64,000 bases of DNA from Thelephora terrestris (GCA_015956445.1 WIUZ02000011.1:744001-808000), one strand, 5' to 3'. Counted from the stretch's first letter, positions 10,456 through 25,292 are shown. Program-made: numbers and translations. The notes: generated from the letters alone by a model not told the origin.

Positions 10456-13400
10456 CTAGCGATATAGAGTTTCTTTCTCAAGGGCCATCTCTGCCGCCTG
10501 CCATAGAGCGTCATCTCTGCCTCGCTTGATCCCATAATATACAGGATTACTTGCGAGACGGTGCTTCAAAAACGTCCACGACAGAAGGTTATGAACTTCT
10601 TGCTTAATCGTCCGCTCTTTGATTGGGGGGCGATCCCTCCGCGACTTCTGAACCCAATCTGCGACCAAAGAGTCTGCCTCGAGAAGCGAAGATTCCAAGG
10701 GTAGACCCTCCTCGAGGAATCGAACGAACATATCCTTGGCGTCTGGATGGCAAAAGAGATAAAGCCGTCCATCCAGGTCCGGTCTTATCGCACGCCCCTG
10801 CATCCGCACAACCTCCTCTAGCTTGTAATCCCGTACCTGTCGACCGGACTTGTCTTCCCCAACGACGACATACTGAGTGCCCATGATTATCACCACACCC
10901 GCCCGGACGGGAAGGGTCCAACAAGAATGCCTGGGTGTGATCAAAACGCGGATAACCCCCTCGACGTACATTTGTAGAATCAACGCTCGGTCCCTCTTGT
11001 CGATCCTTTCGTGGTAGAACCCGATGCCCTTCGAGACGAAGTCGAACAGGGTGCGATCTTGAAGTCTTCCCAGGCGGAATTCTAGCTGTTTTTGATCTAC
11101 GTGGGGAGGGACGAATCCGCAGATGTTGTTGAGATTCGCAAGGGCGCATTCCGTGATGAGATCCATGGCAACGGAGTGACAGTGTTTACGGGAGGGGACG
11201 ACGACGACGACCGGCTGTTCGGGATGGGATATGATCACGGAATGGGCAGGTCTCACCATCGCCTTGTATAATGCTGAAGAGAGCGGTGTCGTGAAAGACT
11301 TTGTGAAGACGGTGAATGATTGGTCCCGGTCGGTTGGTCGGAAGCTGTGGAGGGCAGAGTTGTCGACCTGTAGCCAGGTAGCTAAATCCGCCGCATCATT
11401 TAACGAGGCGGACGATCCAACGAAACGGATGGGGAGCCCCTGACACTTGAGTCTGAGGACCGATACCGCTAACTCATACTCCGCATCCAAGATATCCAGG
11501 TTCTCAAGAACCACCAATTTGAGGTACCTGAGGGAGGCGATTATTTCTCCGCTAGAGGCGATGGATTCGAGGACTGCCGAAGCGGAGGCTATCCGAATGA
11601 ATTTTCCAGGTCCTGGATTGAAAACTCCGCTACCTTGACAAAGTTCAAGATGTAATCCAAGTGAGCGCGATGGATCGCGAAGGTCAGCCGCGAGTTCTGC
11701 CACGAGGCTTTTCCGTGGGCTGATTATAAGCACCCATCCGTCGGGATTATTAACCAAGGTTTTTCTTTGTGAGATTAACACCCGTCAGAATTCGCCACGG
11801 CCACCTATACCCTCACGACTCACATTGCCAATATCTGCGTCATGGTAGATTTTCCACACCCTATGGGCGCGCACACGAGTGAATGAAGTTGGGTGTGCAA
11901 CAACGACCAGAGGACCTGGGACTGAATGGCGTTGAACCTGGACACCTTGTCTGCGAAGGCTCGTTGCACTGAAAGGTTCCTTATGGCGTTCGGGTGTAGG
12001 AGAGGGAGGTGTAGCAATCGAGGAGTGTGATTCCCAGCGTAAGCAGGCATGACGAGAGACTCGAAAGTCACCACTTTTTCCGCCTCCGCCCCTACCCATG
12101 TATCCGAGATCCATCTGATGATCATACCCCCGGGGGTCCTACCATCGGGCAGAGACAGTATGAATTCCACTTCGACCGTTTCCGTCTCAGGCCTGAAGGA
12201 GAGGTTGAATATTTGAGCGATTTCAGAGCCTTCTGCGTCCTCGATCCAAAGCCAGAAAGGTTCGCTGTTGCCGTGCACTTTGGTATTCCATGTGAAGCGC
12301 CGCTCTACTTGGACCGGAACCTTGAGAATGTCGTGTCCAAGTGGTCTGAGGTGATAAGTGATGTTGGCTGTTGGGAACTGCTGGGCGGCCGCCTTCAACG
12401 CGGAACCGTGCTTCTCGTTCATGTGGATGAGCTTCCCAAGTTCGTCCGCGTCTAGTGGGGCCAAGTCCTCTACCATCCATTCATCCGCCCATTGGGAAAG
12501 GTTATGGAGTAACAGCGGTTGGAGGCTAAATTGTCTCAACGGGTGGTCCACATCTGGCCACATGCGTTTTTCAATGACCTTACTTAGGCCAGCCAACACA
12601 CGGCTGACGGTCCCCCATCTGTTACTCAGCGCGATCTCGAACAGCGCGCGGATGATCCTCCCAGCGTTTTGCGCAACGTATGCCTGGTCCGAGACCAGGG
12701 CAAAATCATCCAAGGGGTATTGCGAGATGTAGGACTGGAGCAATATGTTGACCTTCGCTTGGGAGGACACGATTCCACCCTGAGATCCGAGTGAGCAGAG
12801 GAAAGCCCGGGAGCAAGGAACACCCGACCTTAGCTTCAGCAGACCTGACTTCACAAGGGATCTTCTTCTCAAGGACCTCCAACTCCTTCACCTCGGATTC
12901 CCGCAGCTGAATTTGATTGAACTTGATGCGTAGCCATGTCAGAAGACGCATAGAATGTGGCAGATGAAACGATCTCACCTCAGTACTGTGACTGAGCATC
13001 GTCAACACATCTGCCTCTGACATCCTCGACTTGAACCTCTGGTTGAAAATTTCTATGGAGGCAACCCGGATATAATACTTTGCCGCAATCTTGCCCAGAT
13101 CCGTTACTTGCAGTGCACCAGTTGACCTGTTCCAATTGACCATACGGGCCTCGGCCAATCTATGTACTGCGTTCGTGACGAGTTGAATTCGTTTGGCTCC
13201 AAGTCCTGGGTCCTCCGCAACGTCGCGCAAGAGCATCCCTGGAGGGAATTGTCTGAGACCTTGTAGTAGTCAAATAACGGGGAAGGTCATACCGTATGCC
13301 ATCGGATTCTTCCTGGCTCGCACAAACAGGTATGTATATCCCAGCCATTTCACAGCGTCGTTGACACTCGAGACAGTTCCCAGCGAAATTTCTGCATTCA

Positions 13401-16400
13401 ATGCGTCATTCATACCCCGCTCGAACCTGGATGAGGTGGTTTGGGTCATTTCGCGAGGTTACCAAAAATATTGCCACAAACTTTGACTCGATCGGATTCT
13501 TCGCAATAGTTAGTAAAAAGGCATCTTGCAACATATTGAAGTGCGCACCTGAGACGTGACCTTATCTAGGTAATATGAAAGACGATCTTCGGTCGTGCAG
13601 ATATATCCTTCCCCGCTAGACTCCAGACCAGGTCGACCGGCGCGACCGAATACTTGCAACACATCCAAAATCGATAGATCCGAGAATTTACCCATCGAGC
13701 TGTCATAGACCTGTGTCCCTTTGATTACGACTAAAGAGAGTATTCGGTTAACGTCACCTCGAAAACCTTCAGACCTATATCTGACCTGCGTGTGCGGGAA
13801 GATTCACACCCCAAGCCAGGGTGGCTGTACAGCAAAGAACCTACCAATGTCTCGGCAAGTTCAACCGGGGGGACTAAAGTGGAGAAATACCTTAATCGCG
13901 CGAGCTCCAAACATTCGTTCCATCATGTTGCGGTCACTCCGCAACATGCCTGCGTGATGGATCCCAAACCCAAAGTCAAACAATTGGCGCATCTCTTGGT
14001 TCCTCGACTCTGCAATCTCCCGTCTTAGAAGCCCGTAGCTTGGGTGATCCTCGCAGCTGAAGTCTTCCACGCAGCCATCAATCGTGGCAGCTTCTTTGAG
14101 GGCTTGGGCTGCTTTGACAGTTTCTTTCCTCGCATGCACGAACACCATCACCTGATGGCCAAGCTTAACCAGCTCGGAAACCTTTTCAAAGGTCACTCGG
14201 TCGAGATTTCTGCGAGACTGCGGAGTGCCCGGTTTTCCTCTGACGCCGATGAAATGTTGCTCCAGCGGGACTGGTCGGAACGAAGAGTCGAAAAAGAAAA
14301 GACCAATATGGCGCGTAACACTGCAGAACATCAGCAGCTACGTGGTATAATGCTGGACGGGACTGACCCAAGGAAATCAGCGACATCGACATAGTTCGGC
14401 AATGTGGCACTGAGTCCAACTATGCGAATGACCGACTGGCTGGACTCGACCTGCCGAAGTGTTCGCGCCACGATCGTTTCTATCACGGCCCCTCGCTCTT
14501 CGTCCAGGAGGTGAACCTCATCTATTATCAACAACCTGACTTGCTACTTAGCGTAGGTCAGCACAGGCAGCCTTCAAATCTCTCAGACGCACCGCAGCAA
14601 GTTCGCCTTCCCCGGTAGGTTTCCTGGTGACTACGTCCCATTTTTCCGGGGTGGTGACAATGATTTGCGTTTCCGCTATTTCCGCTTTGGTCATTTGCAT
14701 ATCTCCAGTCAGCTCTCTGACTTTAATCGAGAGCCACTGAAGTCTTTTGCCAAATTTACGAACGATCTCGGCCGCCAGAGCCTTCATCGGAGCGCTGTCA
14801 ATAAAGTGAGTGACGAGGTTCTGTGCCGTATCGGGAAAGCTTACATGTAGATTACTTTAAATGCATTACGATCGATAGTAGAAGCAATAGAAGCGGCCGG
14901 GTGGGAAGAGGTGGTTCGGTGTTGGTCCAGAACACGCAGGATAGCTAGCATGGCAACGTCGGTTTTACCCTGTGGAGAGGACAGTTCAGCAGGGATTAAA
15001 TGAAAAACAAAGTTGCTCACGGCACCTGTCGGAGCTTTTCTCCGCACGAATGTCAGCGAGGGATCATGCGCAAAGCGACCCTAAAAACCTACCGCAGACC
15101 AGCATATTCTCGTTTGAACTAAAGGCGGTCGGGAAAACGATGGACTGGATCCTGTTCAACGTGGTATAGCCCTGGGAAGTCTCAGCCATCGGAAGTCGCA
15201 ATAGATTTTGTGGCTCACAGGGAAGGATCCTCTAGCTAACGGGACCAGCTCGGCGACCGTAATCAGCTTTTCCGTTGCACGAGGGGGAACTGCCTTCGCC
15301 GGAGGCACAATAACCTCTTCGTATCCCTGCAAAGTCATCTTTTTCCGGACAACCCGCGAGTGAGGAATACGGTGAACCCACCTCCCTATCCTCTCTGCGT
15401 GTCCCAATCGGTAGCATATACTTGCTTCCAAACTGAGAAAGCACGCTTCCGCCGCCCGTGTTTGAGTGGGAAGTATACGTGAGGCAGAACCTCTGGTTTT
15501 CCATGCTACCCTCTTCAGCTTAATACGAGATGCGTCACATATCCGGTGAAACAGTGTGACTGACTGCAGTGCCGGTATACAATGGCCTAGATGCATTTGC
15601 TTGCAGCTGTTCTTCCATACGCCTCCTGACTTGTTGAGGTGCGAGGCTCTTCGGGTCTGAAACGGTGACATTAGTATGTTCTCCCGTTGCAAACGAACGC
15701 GAGCTACCTGGCTGTTTCCCTTTACCCTTTGAAGGAAGGGAGGTGAGAGGTTGTTCCTCGAAAAACTGGCCCCGGTTGCATAAAATATCGGTAACGAGTT
15801 CAAGGTTGTCAAATCCAAGCAACTCGGCCAGCTCTCCAGAAATCGCGTCGTCTGGTCGACCGGAGGACAATATCGACCGCACGGAATCAAGCATGAGATG
15901 ACCGTCGGGCTTTCTATTTGGTGAACCGTCAACGCCCATAGGGGTCTCGCGTGAGATGCGTTCACTGACGCATTGAGTTGGTCTAAGGCATTCAGCCCTT
16001 GCGAATCGGAATGACCGATCGTTCCCTCTTGACGATAAATATCAAGAACGGAGTGTGGCTGTTCCGTTTCTACCTCCTTGTAACCGTCATAGTAGTAATT
16101 CTTTTCTAAAGATTCGAGCTGAGCAACAGATCTGCGAATTGTATCGAGGGCACGCACCGCTTTCTGGCTCTTTCCGGCTGAGATTCGTGGTGATCAACAA
16201 AGGACTGGTCAGGAATCGATCAAATGAAGCCGAACCTCGTCCACGCTTGTAAAATCGGTTCTTCCTTGCTCGACCCTGGCGATAATATGCCGGTAAGTAA
16301 CTGGATATGGGCTGCAAAGTCCATCCCCAGATCTGTGGGATTGCTCAACCGGCAAACCAGGTTTTGGTGCAAGCACGAAACGCGCGGTCACGTGCAATAA

Positions 16401-16436
16401 GATTGACTCTCTCCGAGTCCTCGGAGCCGTAAACAA
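10456..16436 (-). CDS. SLH1: Ski2-like tandem-cassette RNA helicase, SLH1/ASCC3 type
   Basis: Large two-cassette helicase of the Brr2/ASCC3 group. Slh1/ASCC3 acts in the complex that splits collided ribosomes. The N-terminus begins [11 protein letters not shown], followed by a Ser/Lys-rich linker (about 15940-15550). Cassette 1 has [14 protein letters not shown] (Walker A, its codons spread over three exons near 15100-14950), [19 protein letters not shown] (motif II), [26 protein letters not shown] and [10 protein letters not shown] (motif VI). A winged-helix and Sec63-like part follows. Cassette 2 begins near 11950 with [10 protein letters not shown], but its motif II position reads [11 protein letters not shown] instead of DExH, and the motif VI region reads [10 protein letters not shown]. 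Cassette 2 therefore looks catalytically weak or dead. Brr2 was excluded because the N-terminus and cassette 2 fit Slh1 better, though this rests on recalled family features. Confidence 0.88.
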
Positions 16437-17034
16437 ACTCCTTCTGGGATTTTTCTGTTTGGTAAAGTCAGCCTCGTCCAGGCCTCGTCTGGGTACGACA
16501 TGCCCAAACTCGAGTCACGGCGACTTTCCCTATAGCGTCGCCGCAACCAGGGCTACTCGCCGGTCTGACCCTTCTTGGGGCCGTAGCTCCTTATCGGACC
16601 TTCTGAATCCTTCACAATTGGGAAGCCCTGCGACACATGACCATCGTGCTCCTCTGCCAGCTGCTACACCAGATATCTGAAATCTCGACAGCTTACATAG
16701 TCTTGACGGATGCTTTCTGACTTCCACCCGAATAGTCATTTCCGCGACCGGACCCATGCAGGCGGCATACAGTAATAAAATTCTATGCAAGCCTTCCAGA
16801 AGCCACAGTACGCACGTTCTCGGAGCGCTCCCTAAAAGACTCAAAAGTGCCGGTACGCGCAAGGCCACAAGGATACGGAATACTCGTGTACAGCTATTAC
16901 AAAACATGTTATACCAAGCTGACGATTATAAAAATATCTGAAATGCCGATACAAGTGTCAATGGGCAAGAGATAGAAAAGATCCTTGATGAGGAATGAGC
17001 GAGGTCATAAAGATCATGGGTTTCGTCGCGTGCA
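16437..17034. other. Intergenic region between two minus-strand genes
   Basis: About 600 bases. They hold the promoter of the helicase gene and the 3' flank of the PROPPIN gene. A 73-codon plus-strand frame at 16459-16680 has no supporting signal. Confidence 0.4.
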
Positions 17035-18644
17035 TCACCACCCATCCCACCTTCCAAACTTCCGATACTCTTCCAATGTGCATTTCCGACTCGGCTTCGC
17101 CTCTCCATCACCCTTCTCCTTCTCCTTTCCTTTGTCTGATTTCATGGAAGACACGCTGGACGTCCTGTTCCGGGGCTGAACGCCTTTGCCTCCCATTCCG
17201 CCCTTGAAGCTCGGGGGAGTCCCAGGTAACGGTCCAGTCATTACCCTCGGGCTTACCGGAAGGCTACCTCCTGCAAGGGGCCCCTGGTCTCCAGGGAGCT
17301 TCAACCTGTACCATCCACCGGTATATGTCAACGCCACGAGTTGGTATTCCAAATGTGTTGGGTCGTTCTCATCCACCGCCGCCTGTATCCAACCCACGAC
17401 ACACTTGTCTTCCTCTGCAATGCCCTTGGACTGAGATCTGATCGAGGTGGATGATAATGCGATATGGGACTGTTGTGATGGGATGCTGTACGTCGCATAC
17501 GACCACTCCGAGCCGAATATCTTGAAAGGCTGTGGTAAGAAAGGCGTTAGGGGCGAGAACTTGGAGTGTCGGTTTCTTAGGTAAACATCAGTTCAGCCAC
17601 ATGTCGAGATAGGAAAAAAACATACGATGCGCGAGATCCAGAAATCAACGAGAAAACGTGAACGGTCCCCTTATCACTCCACACGCATAGCTCCTGCTCA
17701 TCCGGTCTAAACGCAACGCCATAGATATCTGCCTGATCGGATCCTCTTCGCAGTTCCCTGATTCTATTCCCCGTGACCGTATCCCAAACTCGGACCAAGG
17801 TGCCCCTGGCGGAAGTCGTGGCGATGAGCTTTCCCGAAGGTGGCACGGAAAGCGTCGAGAGCGCTGTCTCGTGGGCCACAATCATGGATACTGGATGCTT
17901 CGTTGGAGCGGGCGGTGGTTGGGGAAGTGCACTGGTTGGGGGCCCCAGGGGTTCTGGTGGCACACACTCGGGGAGATGTACGAGCTGTACATGGCCAATC
18001 TTCCTCCCTGGGATAGCCAGTAATGTCGAGTAGGCTCCGGTAGCCATCGCCAGTAGTCCTGAATGTACAAAAGTCCCATAACAGAAGGAAGGGACAAAAC
18101 CGTCAGTGAATACTGCTGAATGGAAAACAAAGGATCGTTTGCAAACCGCGAGGGTTATCACACGTATCCCACTCTCCGAATCGGCTTACCGATTCATCCA
18201 GCTTAAACACGACTACCCGCCTGCGAAGAGCGACCGCGAACCAGCCTCGCCTGCAAGCCAGGCCTCGGACCTTCTCCCGGAACTCCAACTCCGCTACTTC
18301 CTTTCCTAGTGTATCCTCCCACATAACGACTTTATTGGGCGGATACAACGGACTCCTTCCTCCTCCGACTAGGAAGAGCATGGAAGATGTATGGAGCGGT
18401 ATCACTGCGGACAGGGTCCCCCCTGGGAGTTCTGTAGGCGATGCCCGTTACTCCGGAGCTAAGAGGTGAACAAAAACATTTGTGCGAGCTTACCTCGCTT
18501 CCGTATCAGCTTGAGTGGCCATGTCTGATAAATCGCGAAGCCTGCTGGGGTAGCTGAAGTGAAGATACGGCAATCAGGATCGAACCGCGCGTCAAGGATT
18601 TGGATTGGGCTCGTAGACGAAATGGAATGTCGAGCCAAGTTCAT
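17035..18644 (-). CDS. HSV2: PROPPIN WD-repeat protein, HSV2 / WIPI3-4 type
   Basis: Seven-bladed beta-propeller that binds phosphatidylinositol 3-phosphate and serves in autophagy. It starts at 18644 (MNLARHSISSTSPIQILD). Blade sequences follow: DCRIFTSATPAGFAIYQTWP, FLVGGGRSPLYPPNKVVMWE, REKVRGLACRRGWFAVALRR and AHETALSTLSVPPSGKLIAT. The diagnostic lipid-binding motif appears as RELRRGSDQADIYG (LRRG, as in the WDR45/WDR45B/Hsv2 branch; Atg18 has FRRG). SDKGTVHVFSL follows it. The last blade reads LVALTYTGGWYRLKLP and ends in a low-complexity Gly/Pro/Lys tail interrupted by the terminal peptide up to GRWDGW. An extra Pro-rich loop (GPPTSALPQPPPAPTKHP) precedes the LRRG blade. Family assignment is firm; choice of paralogue is less so. 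Confidence 0.88.
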
Positions 18645-19084
18645 AAGAGATGTAGAATTCCGCAGTCGAACGGCGACGAGCGGTCAAGGATAGACCCTGT
18701 GGTGGTGTTGTCTAGTTGAGGGATGGTGGCGAGGAGTTCACTAGCCACACAGCTATGGGGGCTGTTGTGACAGTTCTTTGACGTAATCCGGAAACCCGCA
18801 AGTACCGATCAAGCTCCCACAACTGAGCGTGCGCGACAATGATGGCATATGGCATAACATACAATGGCGAGCAGTAAGACAGTGTGATCCCAAAAAGAGA
18901 ACAGATAGTACAACAAACGGGAAGCGATATAGGAAGGTGGTAAAAGGGGAAAAAGACAATCATCAGAGCATTGAGGATGTGAACCGAGATTTACAAATGC
19001 GATTAGTTGGGATGAAGGAGGGTCCATATCCGTGGCATCGAATCCAGTTCCACTTCGATACGAGTTCGCGTCATATGTACAAAT
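18645..19084. other. Intergenic region, no supported gene
   Basis: About 440 bases between two minus-strand genes, expected to hold the PROPPIN promoter. Hydrophobic-looking frames near 18710-18960 on the minus strand lack Cys/Gly patterning or splice support. Confidence 0.4.
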
Positions 19085-20416
19085 TCAGTACCCGGCCCCA
19101 GCTGACACAACAGGACGCGAAGCCTGGTTCCATGACTTGGGGGGACGGAGATCGACTGTGGCGAGCTGTTGGCGCGCAGCCCTGAACTCTTGCTCCTCCA
19201 TCTTACTCTGAGCGACTAAGGCAGCGCGGATTTCGGCCTGGCGCTGCAGCTCAGCCTCCGACTCGTCCGACAGATAATCGGTAAACCCTCCATCGACAGT
19301 GATATCCGAACTGGCGGAGCTTCCGCTGCTACTGCCCGCACTGGAGGGACTTGCGATTGATAACTCCGTGAGGCCTGCTTCGAGGGTTTTAGAACGAATC
19401 GAGTTGGATGGGGAGGAGCGTTGGCTGGCCGTGGCCATATTCGTGTTGATGGCGTTTAAAGTTCGCCTTTTCTCTTTCTCTGGAGTACAGTCATCTTTCG
19501 GTGACTTGGGGGTAGGCAGAAGAGAGACCGAGGATCTTCTTCCGGAATTACGATAAAGTGATTCCGCCTCCAACAGCTTCTTGCCGGGAGATGTGTCTCG
19601 GTTACGTCCGGAGTCGAGGGAAGTTCTGCCTGTCACTTTCGAGAGAGAGGAAGCCGTCTGTGGCGGGCTGTAGCCTGATCTCCCGGTTTTCCCGTCTGGC
19701 TTGACGAATGTGGAAGCGCTGATGCCAGAACGCCGGCCGGGGGAGGGAGATCCGGACGTTTGAAGACCGGCGCTTTTCCCTAAGGTAGCGCTTAGAACGG
19801 GGGAAGACTGTGGCGAGGATTGGGTGGAGCCCCTGAGAGGAGTAGGTCCGACGATAGAATCGAGGATAGCCTTGATCTCCGGAGGCATAGGGACGTGATG
19901 GACTACACAGACCGCCGGCCAGTCAGCAGCGGGGATAAATTTGACTTCTGCCAGATTAGGCGGTCTGCAGCATCCTGGCCACCCCTGTTGACCATTCTGC
20001 TGGCCTGGGTAACGCTGCGGGATAGAGTGCTTGGCGGCCTAAACCGAAAACCGTTAAGGTCAGAACACGAGGTTATCGTGGCGGGATTGGCGACCTGGAC
20101 CGAACCTTGCAGTAACCGCATCCGTTGAATGTTTGAACTGATAGAAAAATCAGGCCAACATTCGACACTCGATAAATCGGTTAGACCCACCCTCTGCATT
20201 CTTCAGGTATGCGACATCGATCCGTGGATGAACTAACCTATTCCTACAGACGTCCTTCACGTGGGGGCACCTGGGGGGATGGTCGGGTTGAGCGATATGC
20301 CGGGCTTGTTGTACGCTGGTGAAAACGGGAAAATACCTTGCTCCGGACGGTTTGAAGAACTTGCACATTGGACAGACGGAGGTGACTTGGCCGATGCTCC
20401 CATGAACGAAACACAT
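19085..20416 (-). CDS. Uncharacterised Cys-rich protein with disordered C-terminus
   Basis: I do not recognise the family. The predicted start at 20416 gives MCFVHGSIGQVTSVCPMC, and small exons downstream add CPHVKDVCR, NGCGYCK and GCCRPPNLAEVKFIPAADW. Together they form a run of Cys/His pairs that could bind zinc. The large last exon (about 19965-19085) continues VCVVHHVPMPPEIKAILDSI and then about 230 residues rich in Ser, Pro, Thr and Lys, with a short acidic/amphipathic stretch (DESEAELQRQAEIRAALV) before the end. The MPPEIK methionine at 19888 is in frame with the preceding Cys-rich exon, so it is probably internal. Exon borders between 20350 and 19990 are uncertain. It shares a 344-base divergent upstream region with NCS1. 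Confidence 0.5.
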
Positions 20417-20760
20417 GTTGGTGGTGGGTGAAGAAGAAGGGTCGGAAAATATTGAAATGGGGGTATCAATTCGTAATGAAGTGATGACCGAGGTTGTATG
20501 GTTTCTTGACCGTCTTCTCTTATAATTGTTGTCCACCTCACGCCGGTCATCGACGCCGACGGTGGCGAATGTTGGCTAAGAAACCGGATTTTTCATTGTT
20601 TCCTATCATTTCTACCAATCATCTGGTCAACTTCGAACCTAAACCCCTGTCACGCTCCGGAGGGGTGTCACAAAGCGTGAAGTGTGACCAGCGGGTGTAT
20701 ATTGGCTTTGGGCTGTGCTACCAATGGCTTCTGCGCTCGACGTCCACCACCACCGGAGAA
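20417..20760. promoter_or_regulatory. Divergent upstream region (Cys-rich gene / NCS1)
   Basis: These 344 bases separate the predicted start codons of two genes transcribed away from each other. Both promoters must lie here. I see no clear TATA box. Confidence 0.4.
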
Positions 20761-21617
20761 ATGGGTAAAGCTCAGAGTAAACTTTCTCCAGAACAGCTCA
20801 ACGAGCTCCAGAAGAACACCTACTGTGAGTGAACTAAAAATCTGTCTTGTAATTTCTCCACCCGTTCACCGCCACCGTAGTTGAGAAACGCGAGCTTCAG
20901 CAATGGTAAACCGATCCTTACAGATCCCTCCCCTTCAGCTCGTGACGATTGCGCCACAGGTACAAAGGCTTTCTCAAGGACTGTCCCTCAGGCCAACTCA
21001 ACAAGGATGAGTTCAGCCGGATATATAAACAGTTCTTCCCGTTTGGTGATCCTGGAGAGTTTGCCGACTATGTGTTTAACGTCTTCGACGAGAACAAGAA
21101 CGGCACCATTGACTTTAAGGAGTTTATTTGTGCCTTGAGCATCACCTCTCGTGGCAGGCTAGACGAGAAACTCAAATGTATGTTGCCATTGATTCCTCAG
21201 GGCTTTCCGGTTCACTGTCTTCACTTCAGGGGCATTTCAATTGTACGATATTGACGGAGACGGCACCATCACATACGAGGAAATGCTTAAGATCGTACAG
21301 TCGATCTACAAGATGACAGGATCCATGGTCAAACTTCCGGTTGACGAGGACACACCCGAGAAGGTATGTATACCTTTCGTTGCACCTCCCAAGGACCTCT
21401 GCAATAACAACTCCACCTCCGGCAATAGCGAGTGGAGAAAATCTTCAACAATATGGACCGTGACAAAGATGCCAAGCTCACGTACGAGGAGTTCGTCGAG
21501 GGCAGCAAACAGGATCCCACAATTGTACAGGTGCGGACAACCTCTCGCAGCTCCTTCGTATCCCTGTCCTGACCACGCGCCCCCCAGGCCTTGTCCTTGT
21601 ACGACGGTCTTGTGTAG
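20761..21617 (+). CDS. NCS1: Neuronal calcium sensor 1 (frequenin) homologue
   Basis: EF-hand calcium sensor that in yeast activates phosphatidylinositol 4-kinase Pik1 at the Golgi. Six exons (20761-20824, 20881-20905, 20960-21177, 21230-21363, 21429-21530, 21588-21617) encode exactly 190 residues, the family's usual length. The N-terminal MGKAQSKLS is a myristoylation signal. The first EF-hand region ([12 protein letters not shown]) is degenerate, as in the family. Three good calcium loops follow: [24 protein letters not shown] and [12 protein letters not shown]. The protein ends ALSLYDGLV. Exons 2 and 6 are only 25 and 30 bases. Confidence 0.96.
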
Positions 21618-21907
21618 AATACCGTGTGACGGATGATCTACTCGGCTGTTGTTTTATGGTTTGCCAAGTGGAACTGGATGTTCCCGCTTTCCCCCCGATG
21701 TTGTAGCTTTTATTTGTCCCATATTGACCATCCAAACCCGCACTGTTTCCTCACACCTAGGTCCATGGACATGTACGGGCCTTTTGCTCAGTAGAAAGCA
21801 ACATCGTTCTCGATGTATGTATGACAAATAATTCAAACAACACACATACGATACTTCTCGCTCTTAGCTCAATTATGAAACCTCTAATCTATCATAGCGT
21901 CCAATAG

Positions 21908-23299
21908 TTATGAGGTTCTCGACGTGGCTGACGGGAGTTTCCCGTACTTTCTCAAAACTCGGGTCTCAACATCATCACCAACCCAATTGTACAACCCTTC
22001 GGAGAATTTGAGGTTGTCACGCTCTGCAGAGAAGATCTTGTGATAGTCCATCGGTTGCCCGGGTTGGCTCTGCTGCATAGCCCCGGCGAACGGGCTTGCC
22101 ATCTCTTGGGATGATTGGGATGCCGCTGATCATTTTTCATCGGGCCGAAAGTAAAATTGCACAGCATGGCAAAGCGAAGAGGCCGGGATCAGAAATAGCC
22201 CGTCAGAAGACGCCGGTGGGAAAATAGGGCGGCGAAAAGGGATTGGGAGCGGAGATGCATCGGGAGGGGGTAAATGAGTGATCAAGGATCTCAGTGTAAG
22301 AGATAGGGGGAACGCACAGTTATCGCTCCCAAGGATGAGCCGGTACAGACCATTCAGACCGAAAAAGTTGAGGAAGTACCACGAGAGGGACGAGACCCAT
22401 CGCACGTCCATATCGGGGGTCTCAATTCCCCGTTGCAGCATCGACTTGAATCCCAGCGTTAGGGGAAACGGGAGCTTAACTATGCGAAATAGAGTCGGTT
22501 AGCTCACATGAGCATTTTTCTTTTCCGAAGAGACCCAGGCCGAGGTCGGATTCTGATATCAGAAAACATAGAAATGGGGCCCTCGAGGGTTTGCACTGCA
22601 TTCTGGGACGAGTGGGAAACACGGGTTCCGGATACGCGGGTGGAGATATGGTTTAGACGCTGGATACACTCACTGAGCACAAAACCCTGGAAGAAAAAGT
22701 TGATCCAGCCCATGATCACCATTTGGGGGACCATCATGACCATCTGCGCCTTCATCCCTGTCATCATCCCGTCCATTGCGTTGGGGTCCGACAATATATT
22801 TGGAGCGGCCGGGGGCGCCTCGCCCTCTTTCAGCGGCCCATCTTTCAAATACTTCCCAGCGGCGAAGGCATCATCCAGGTGTAGCGAAATTGCGTGGTAT
22901 ATGTGCGGAGGAATGGGAGACTTGGCGGCAGTCGCTCGGAGAACTTGGGAACGGAGTACAGCACGTCTGGGAGACGATTAGCGGGTTAGGGCGATCGGGA
23001 TGGATGGAGGTGTCGTCACGCTCACTGCTCACGAATCGCTGCTCTCGGGAGTTTCTTTGGGGGCGTTTGAAGTAAAAGAACGACGTAATGTCTTAATACG
23101 CCAACAAGAATCTGTGCGCGAAGACCAACTAAGCTTCTGCGCGAAGGAAAAAGGTATATGTGCAAACCATGACCACAGTGATTGGGAACAATACCCAGTC
23201 ACGAATTTGTGGGTCAAGATACAACGAAACCCTATGGGTTCACAAATGTCAGACTGGCCAACGGGTGTAGAGGAGTTGAAATCACGTTGAGCTCGACAT
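21908..23299 (-). CDS. EMC3: ER membrane protein complex subunit 3
   Basis: Oxa1/YidC-like subunit of the EMC, which inserts tail-anchored and multi-pass proteins into the ER membrane. The likely start is 23299 in a 14-base coding exon (23286-23299). Splicing over a 54-base intron gives [20 protein letters not shown], the conserved N-terminus. Other conserved blocks: [73 protein letters not shown], and the C-terminal [20 protein letters not shown]. All expected membrane segments are present. It is head to head with ATE1. Confidence 0.94.
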
Positions 23300-23426
23300 A
23301 TCCGCGGTCATTCCAGGCCAGCGAACTTCAGATCGGGTGACGGGACAATCCTGCTTCGGCAAATGCCGCCAACCCTAATACACCTTCACCAGCCTCACTT
23401 TCCCTGAACTTCAAATCTTGCGAATC
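23300..23426. promoter_or_regulatory. Compact divergent promoter, EMC3 / ATE1
   Basis: Only 127 bases separate the proposed start codons (118 if ATE1 starts at 23418). Both 5' leaders and core promoters must fit in or overlap here. Confidence 0.5.
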
Positions 23427-25292
<1,866 letters not shown>

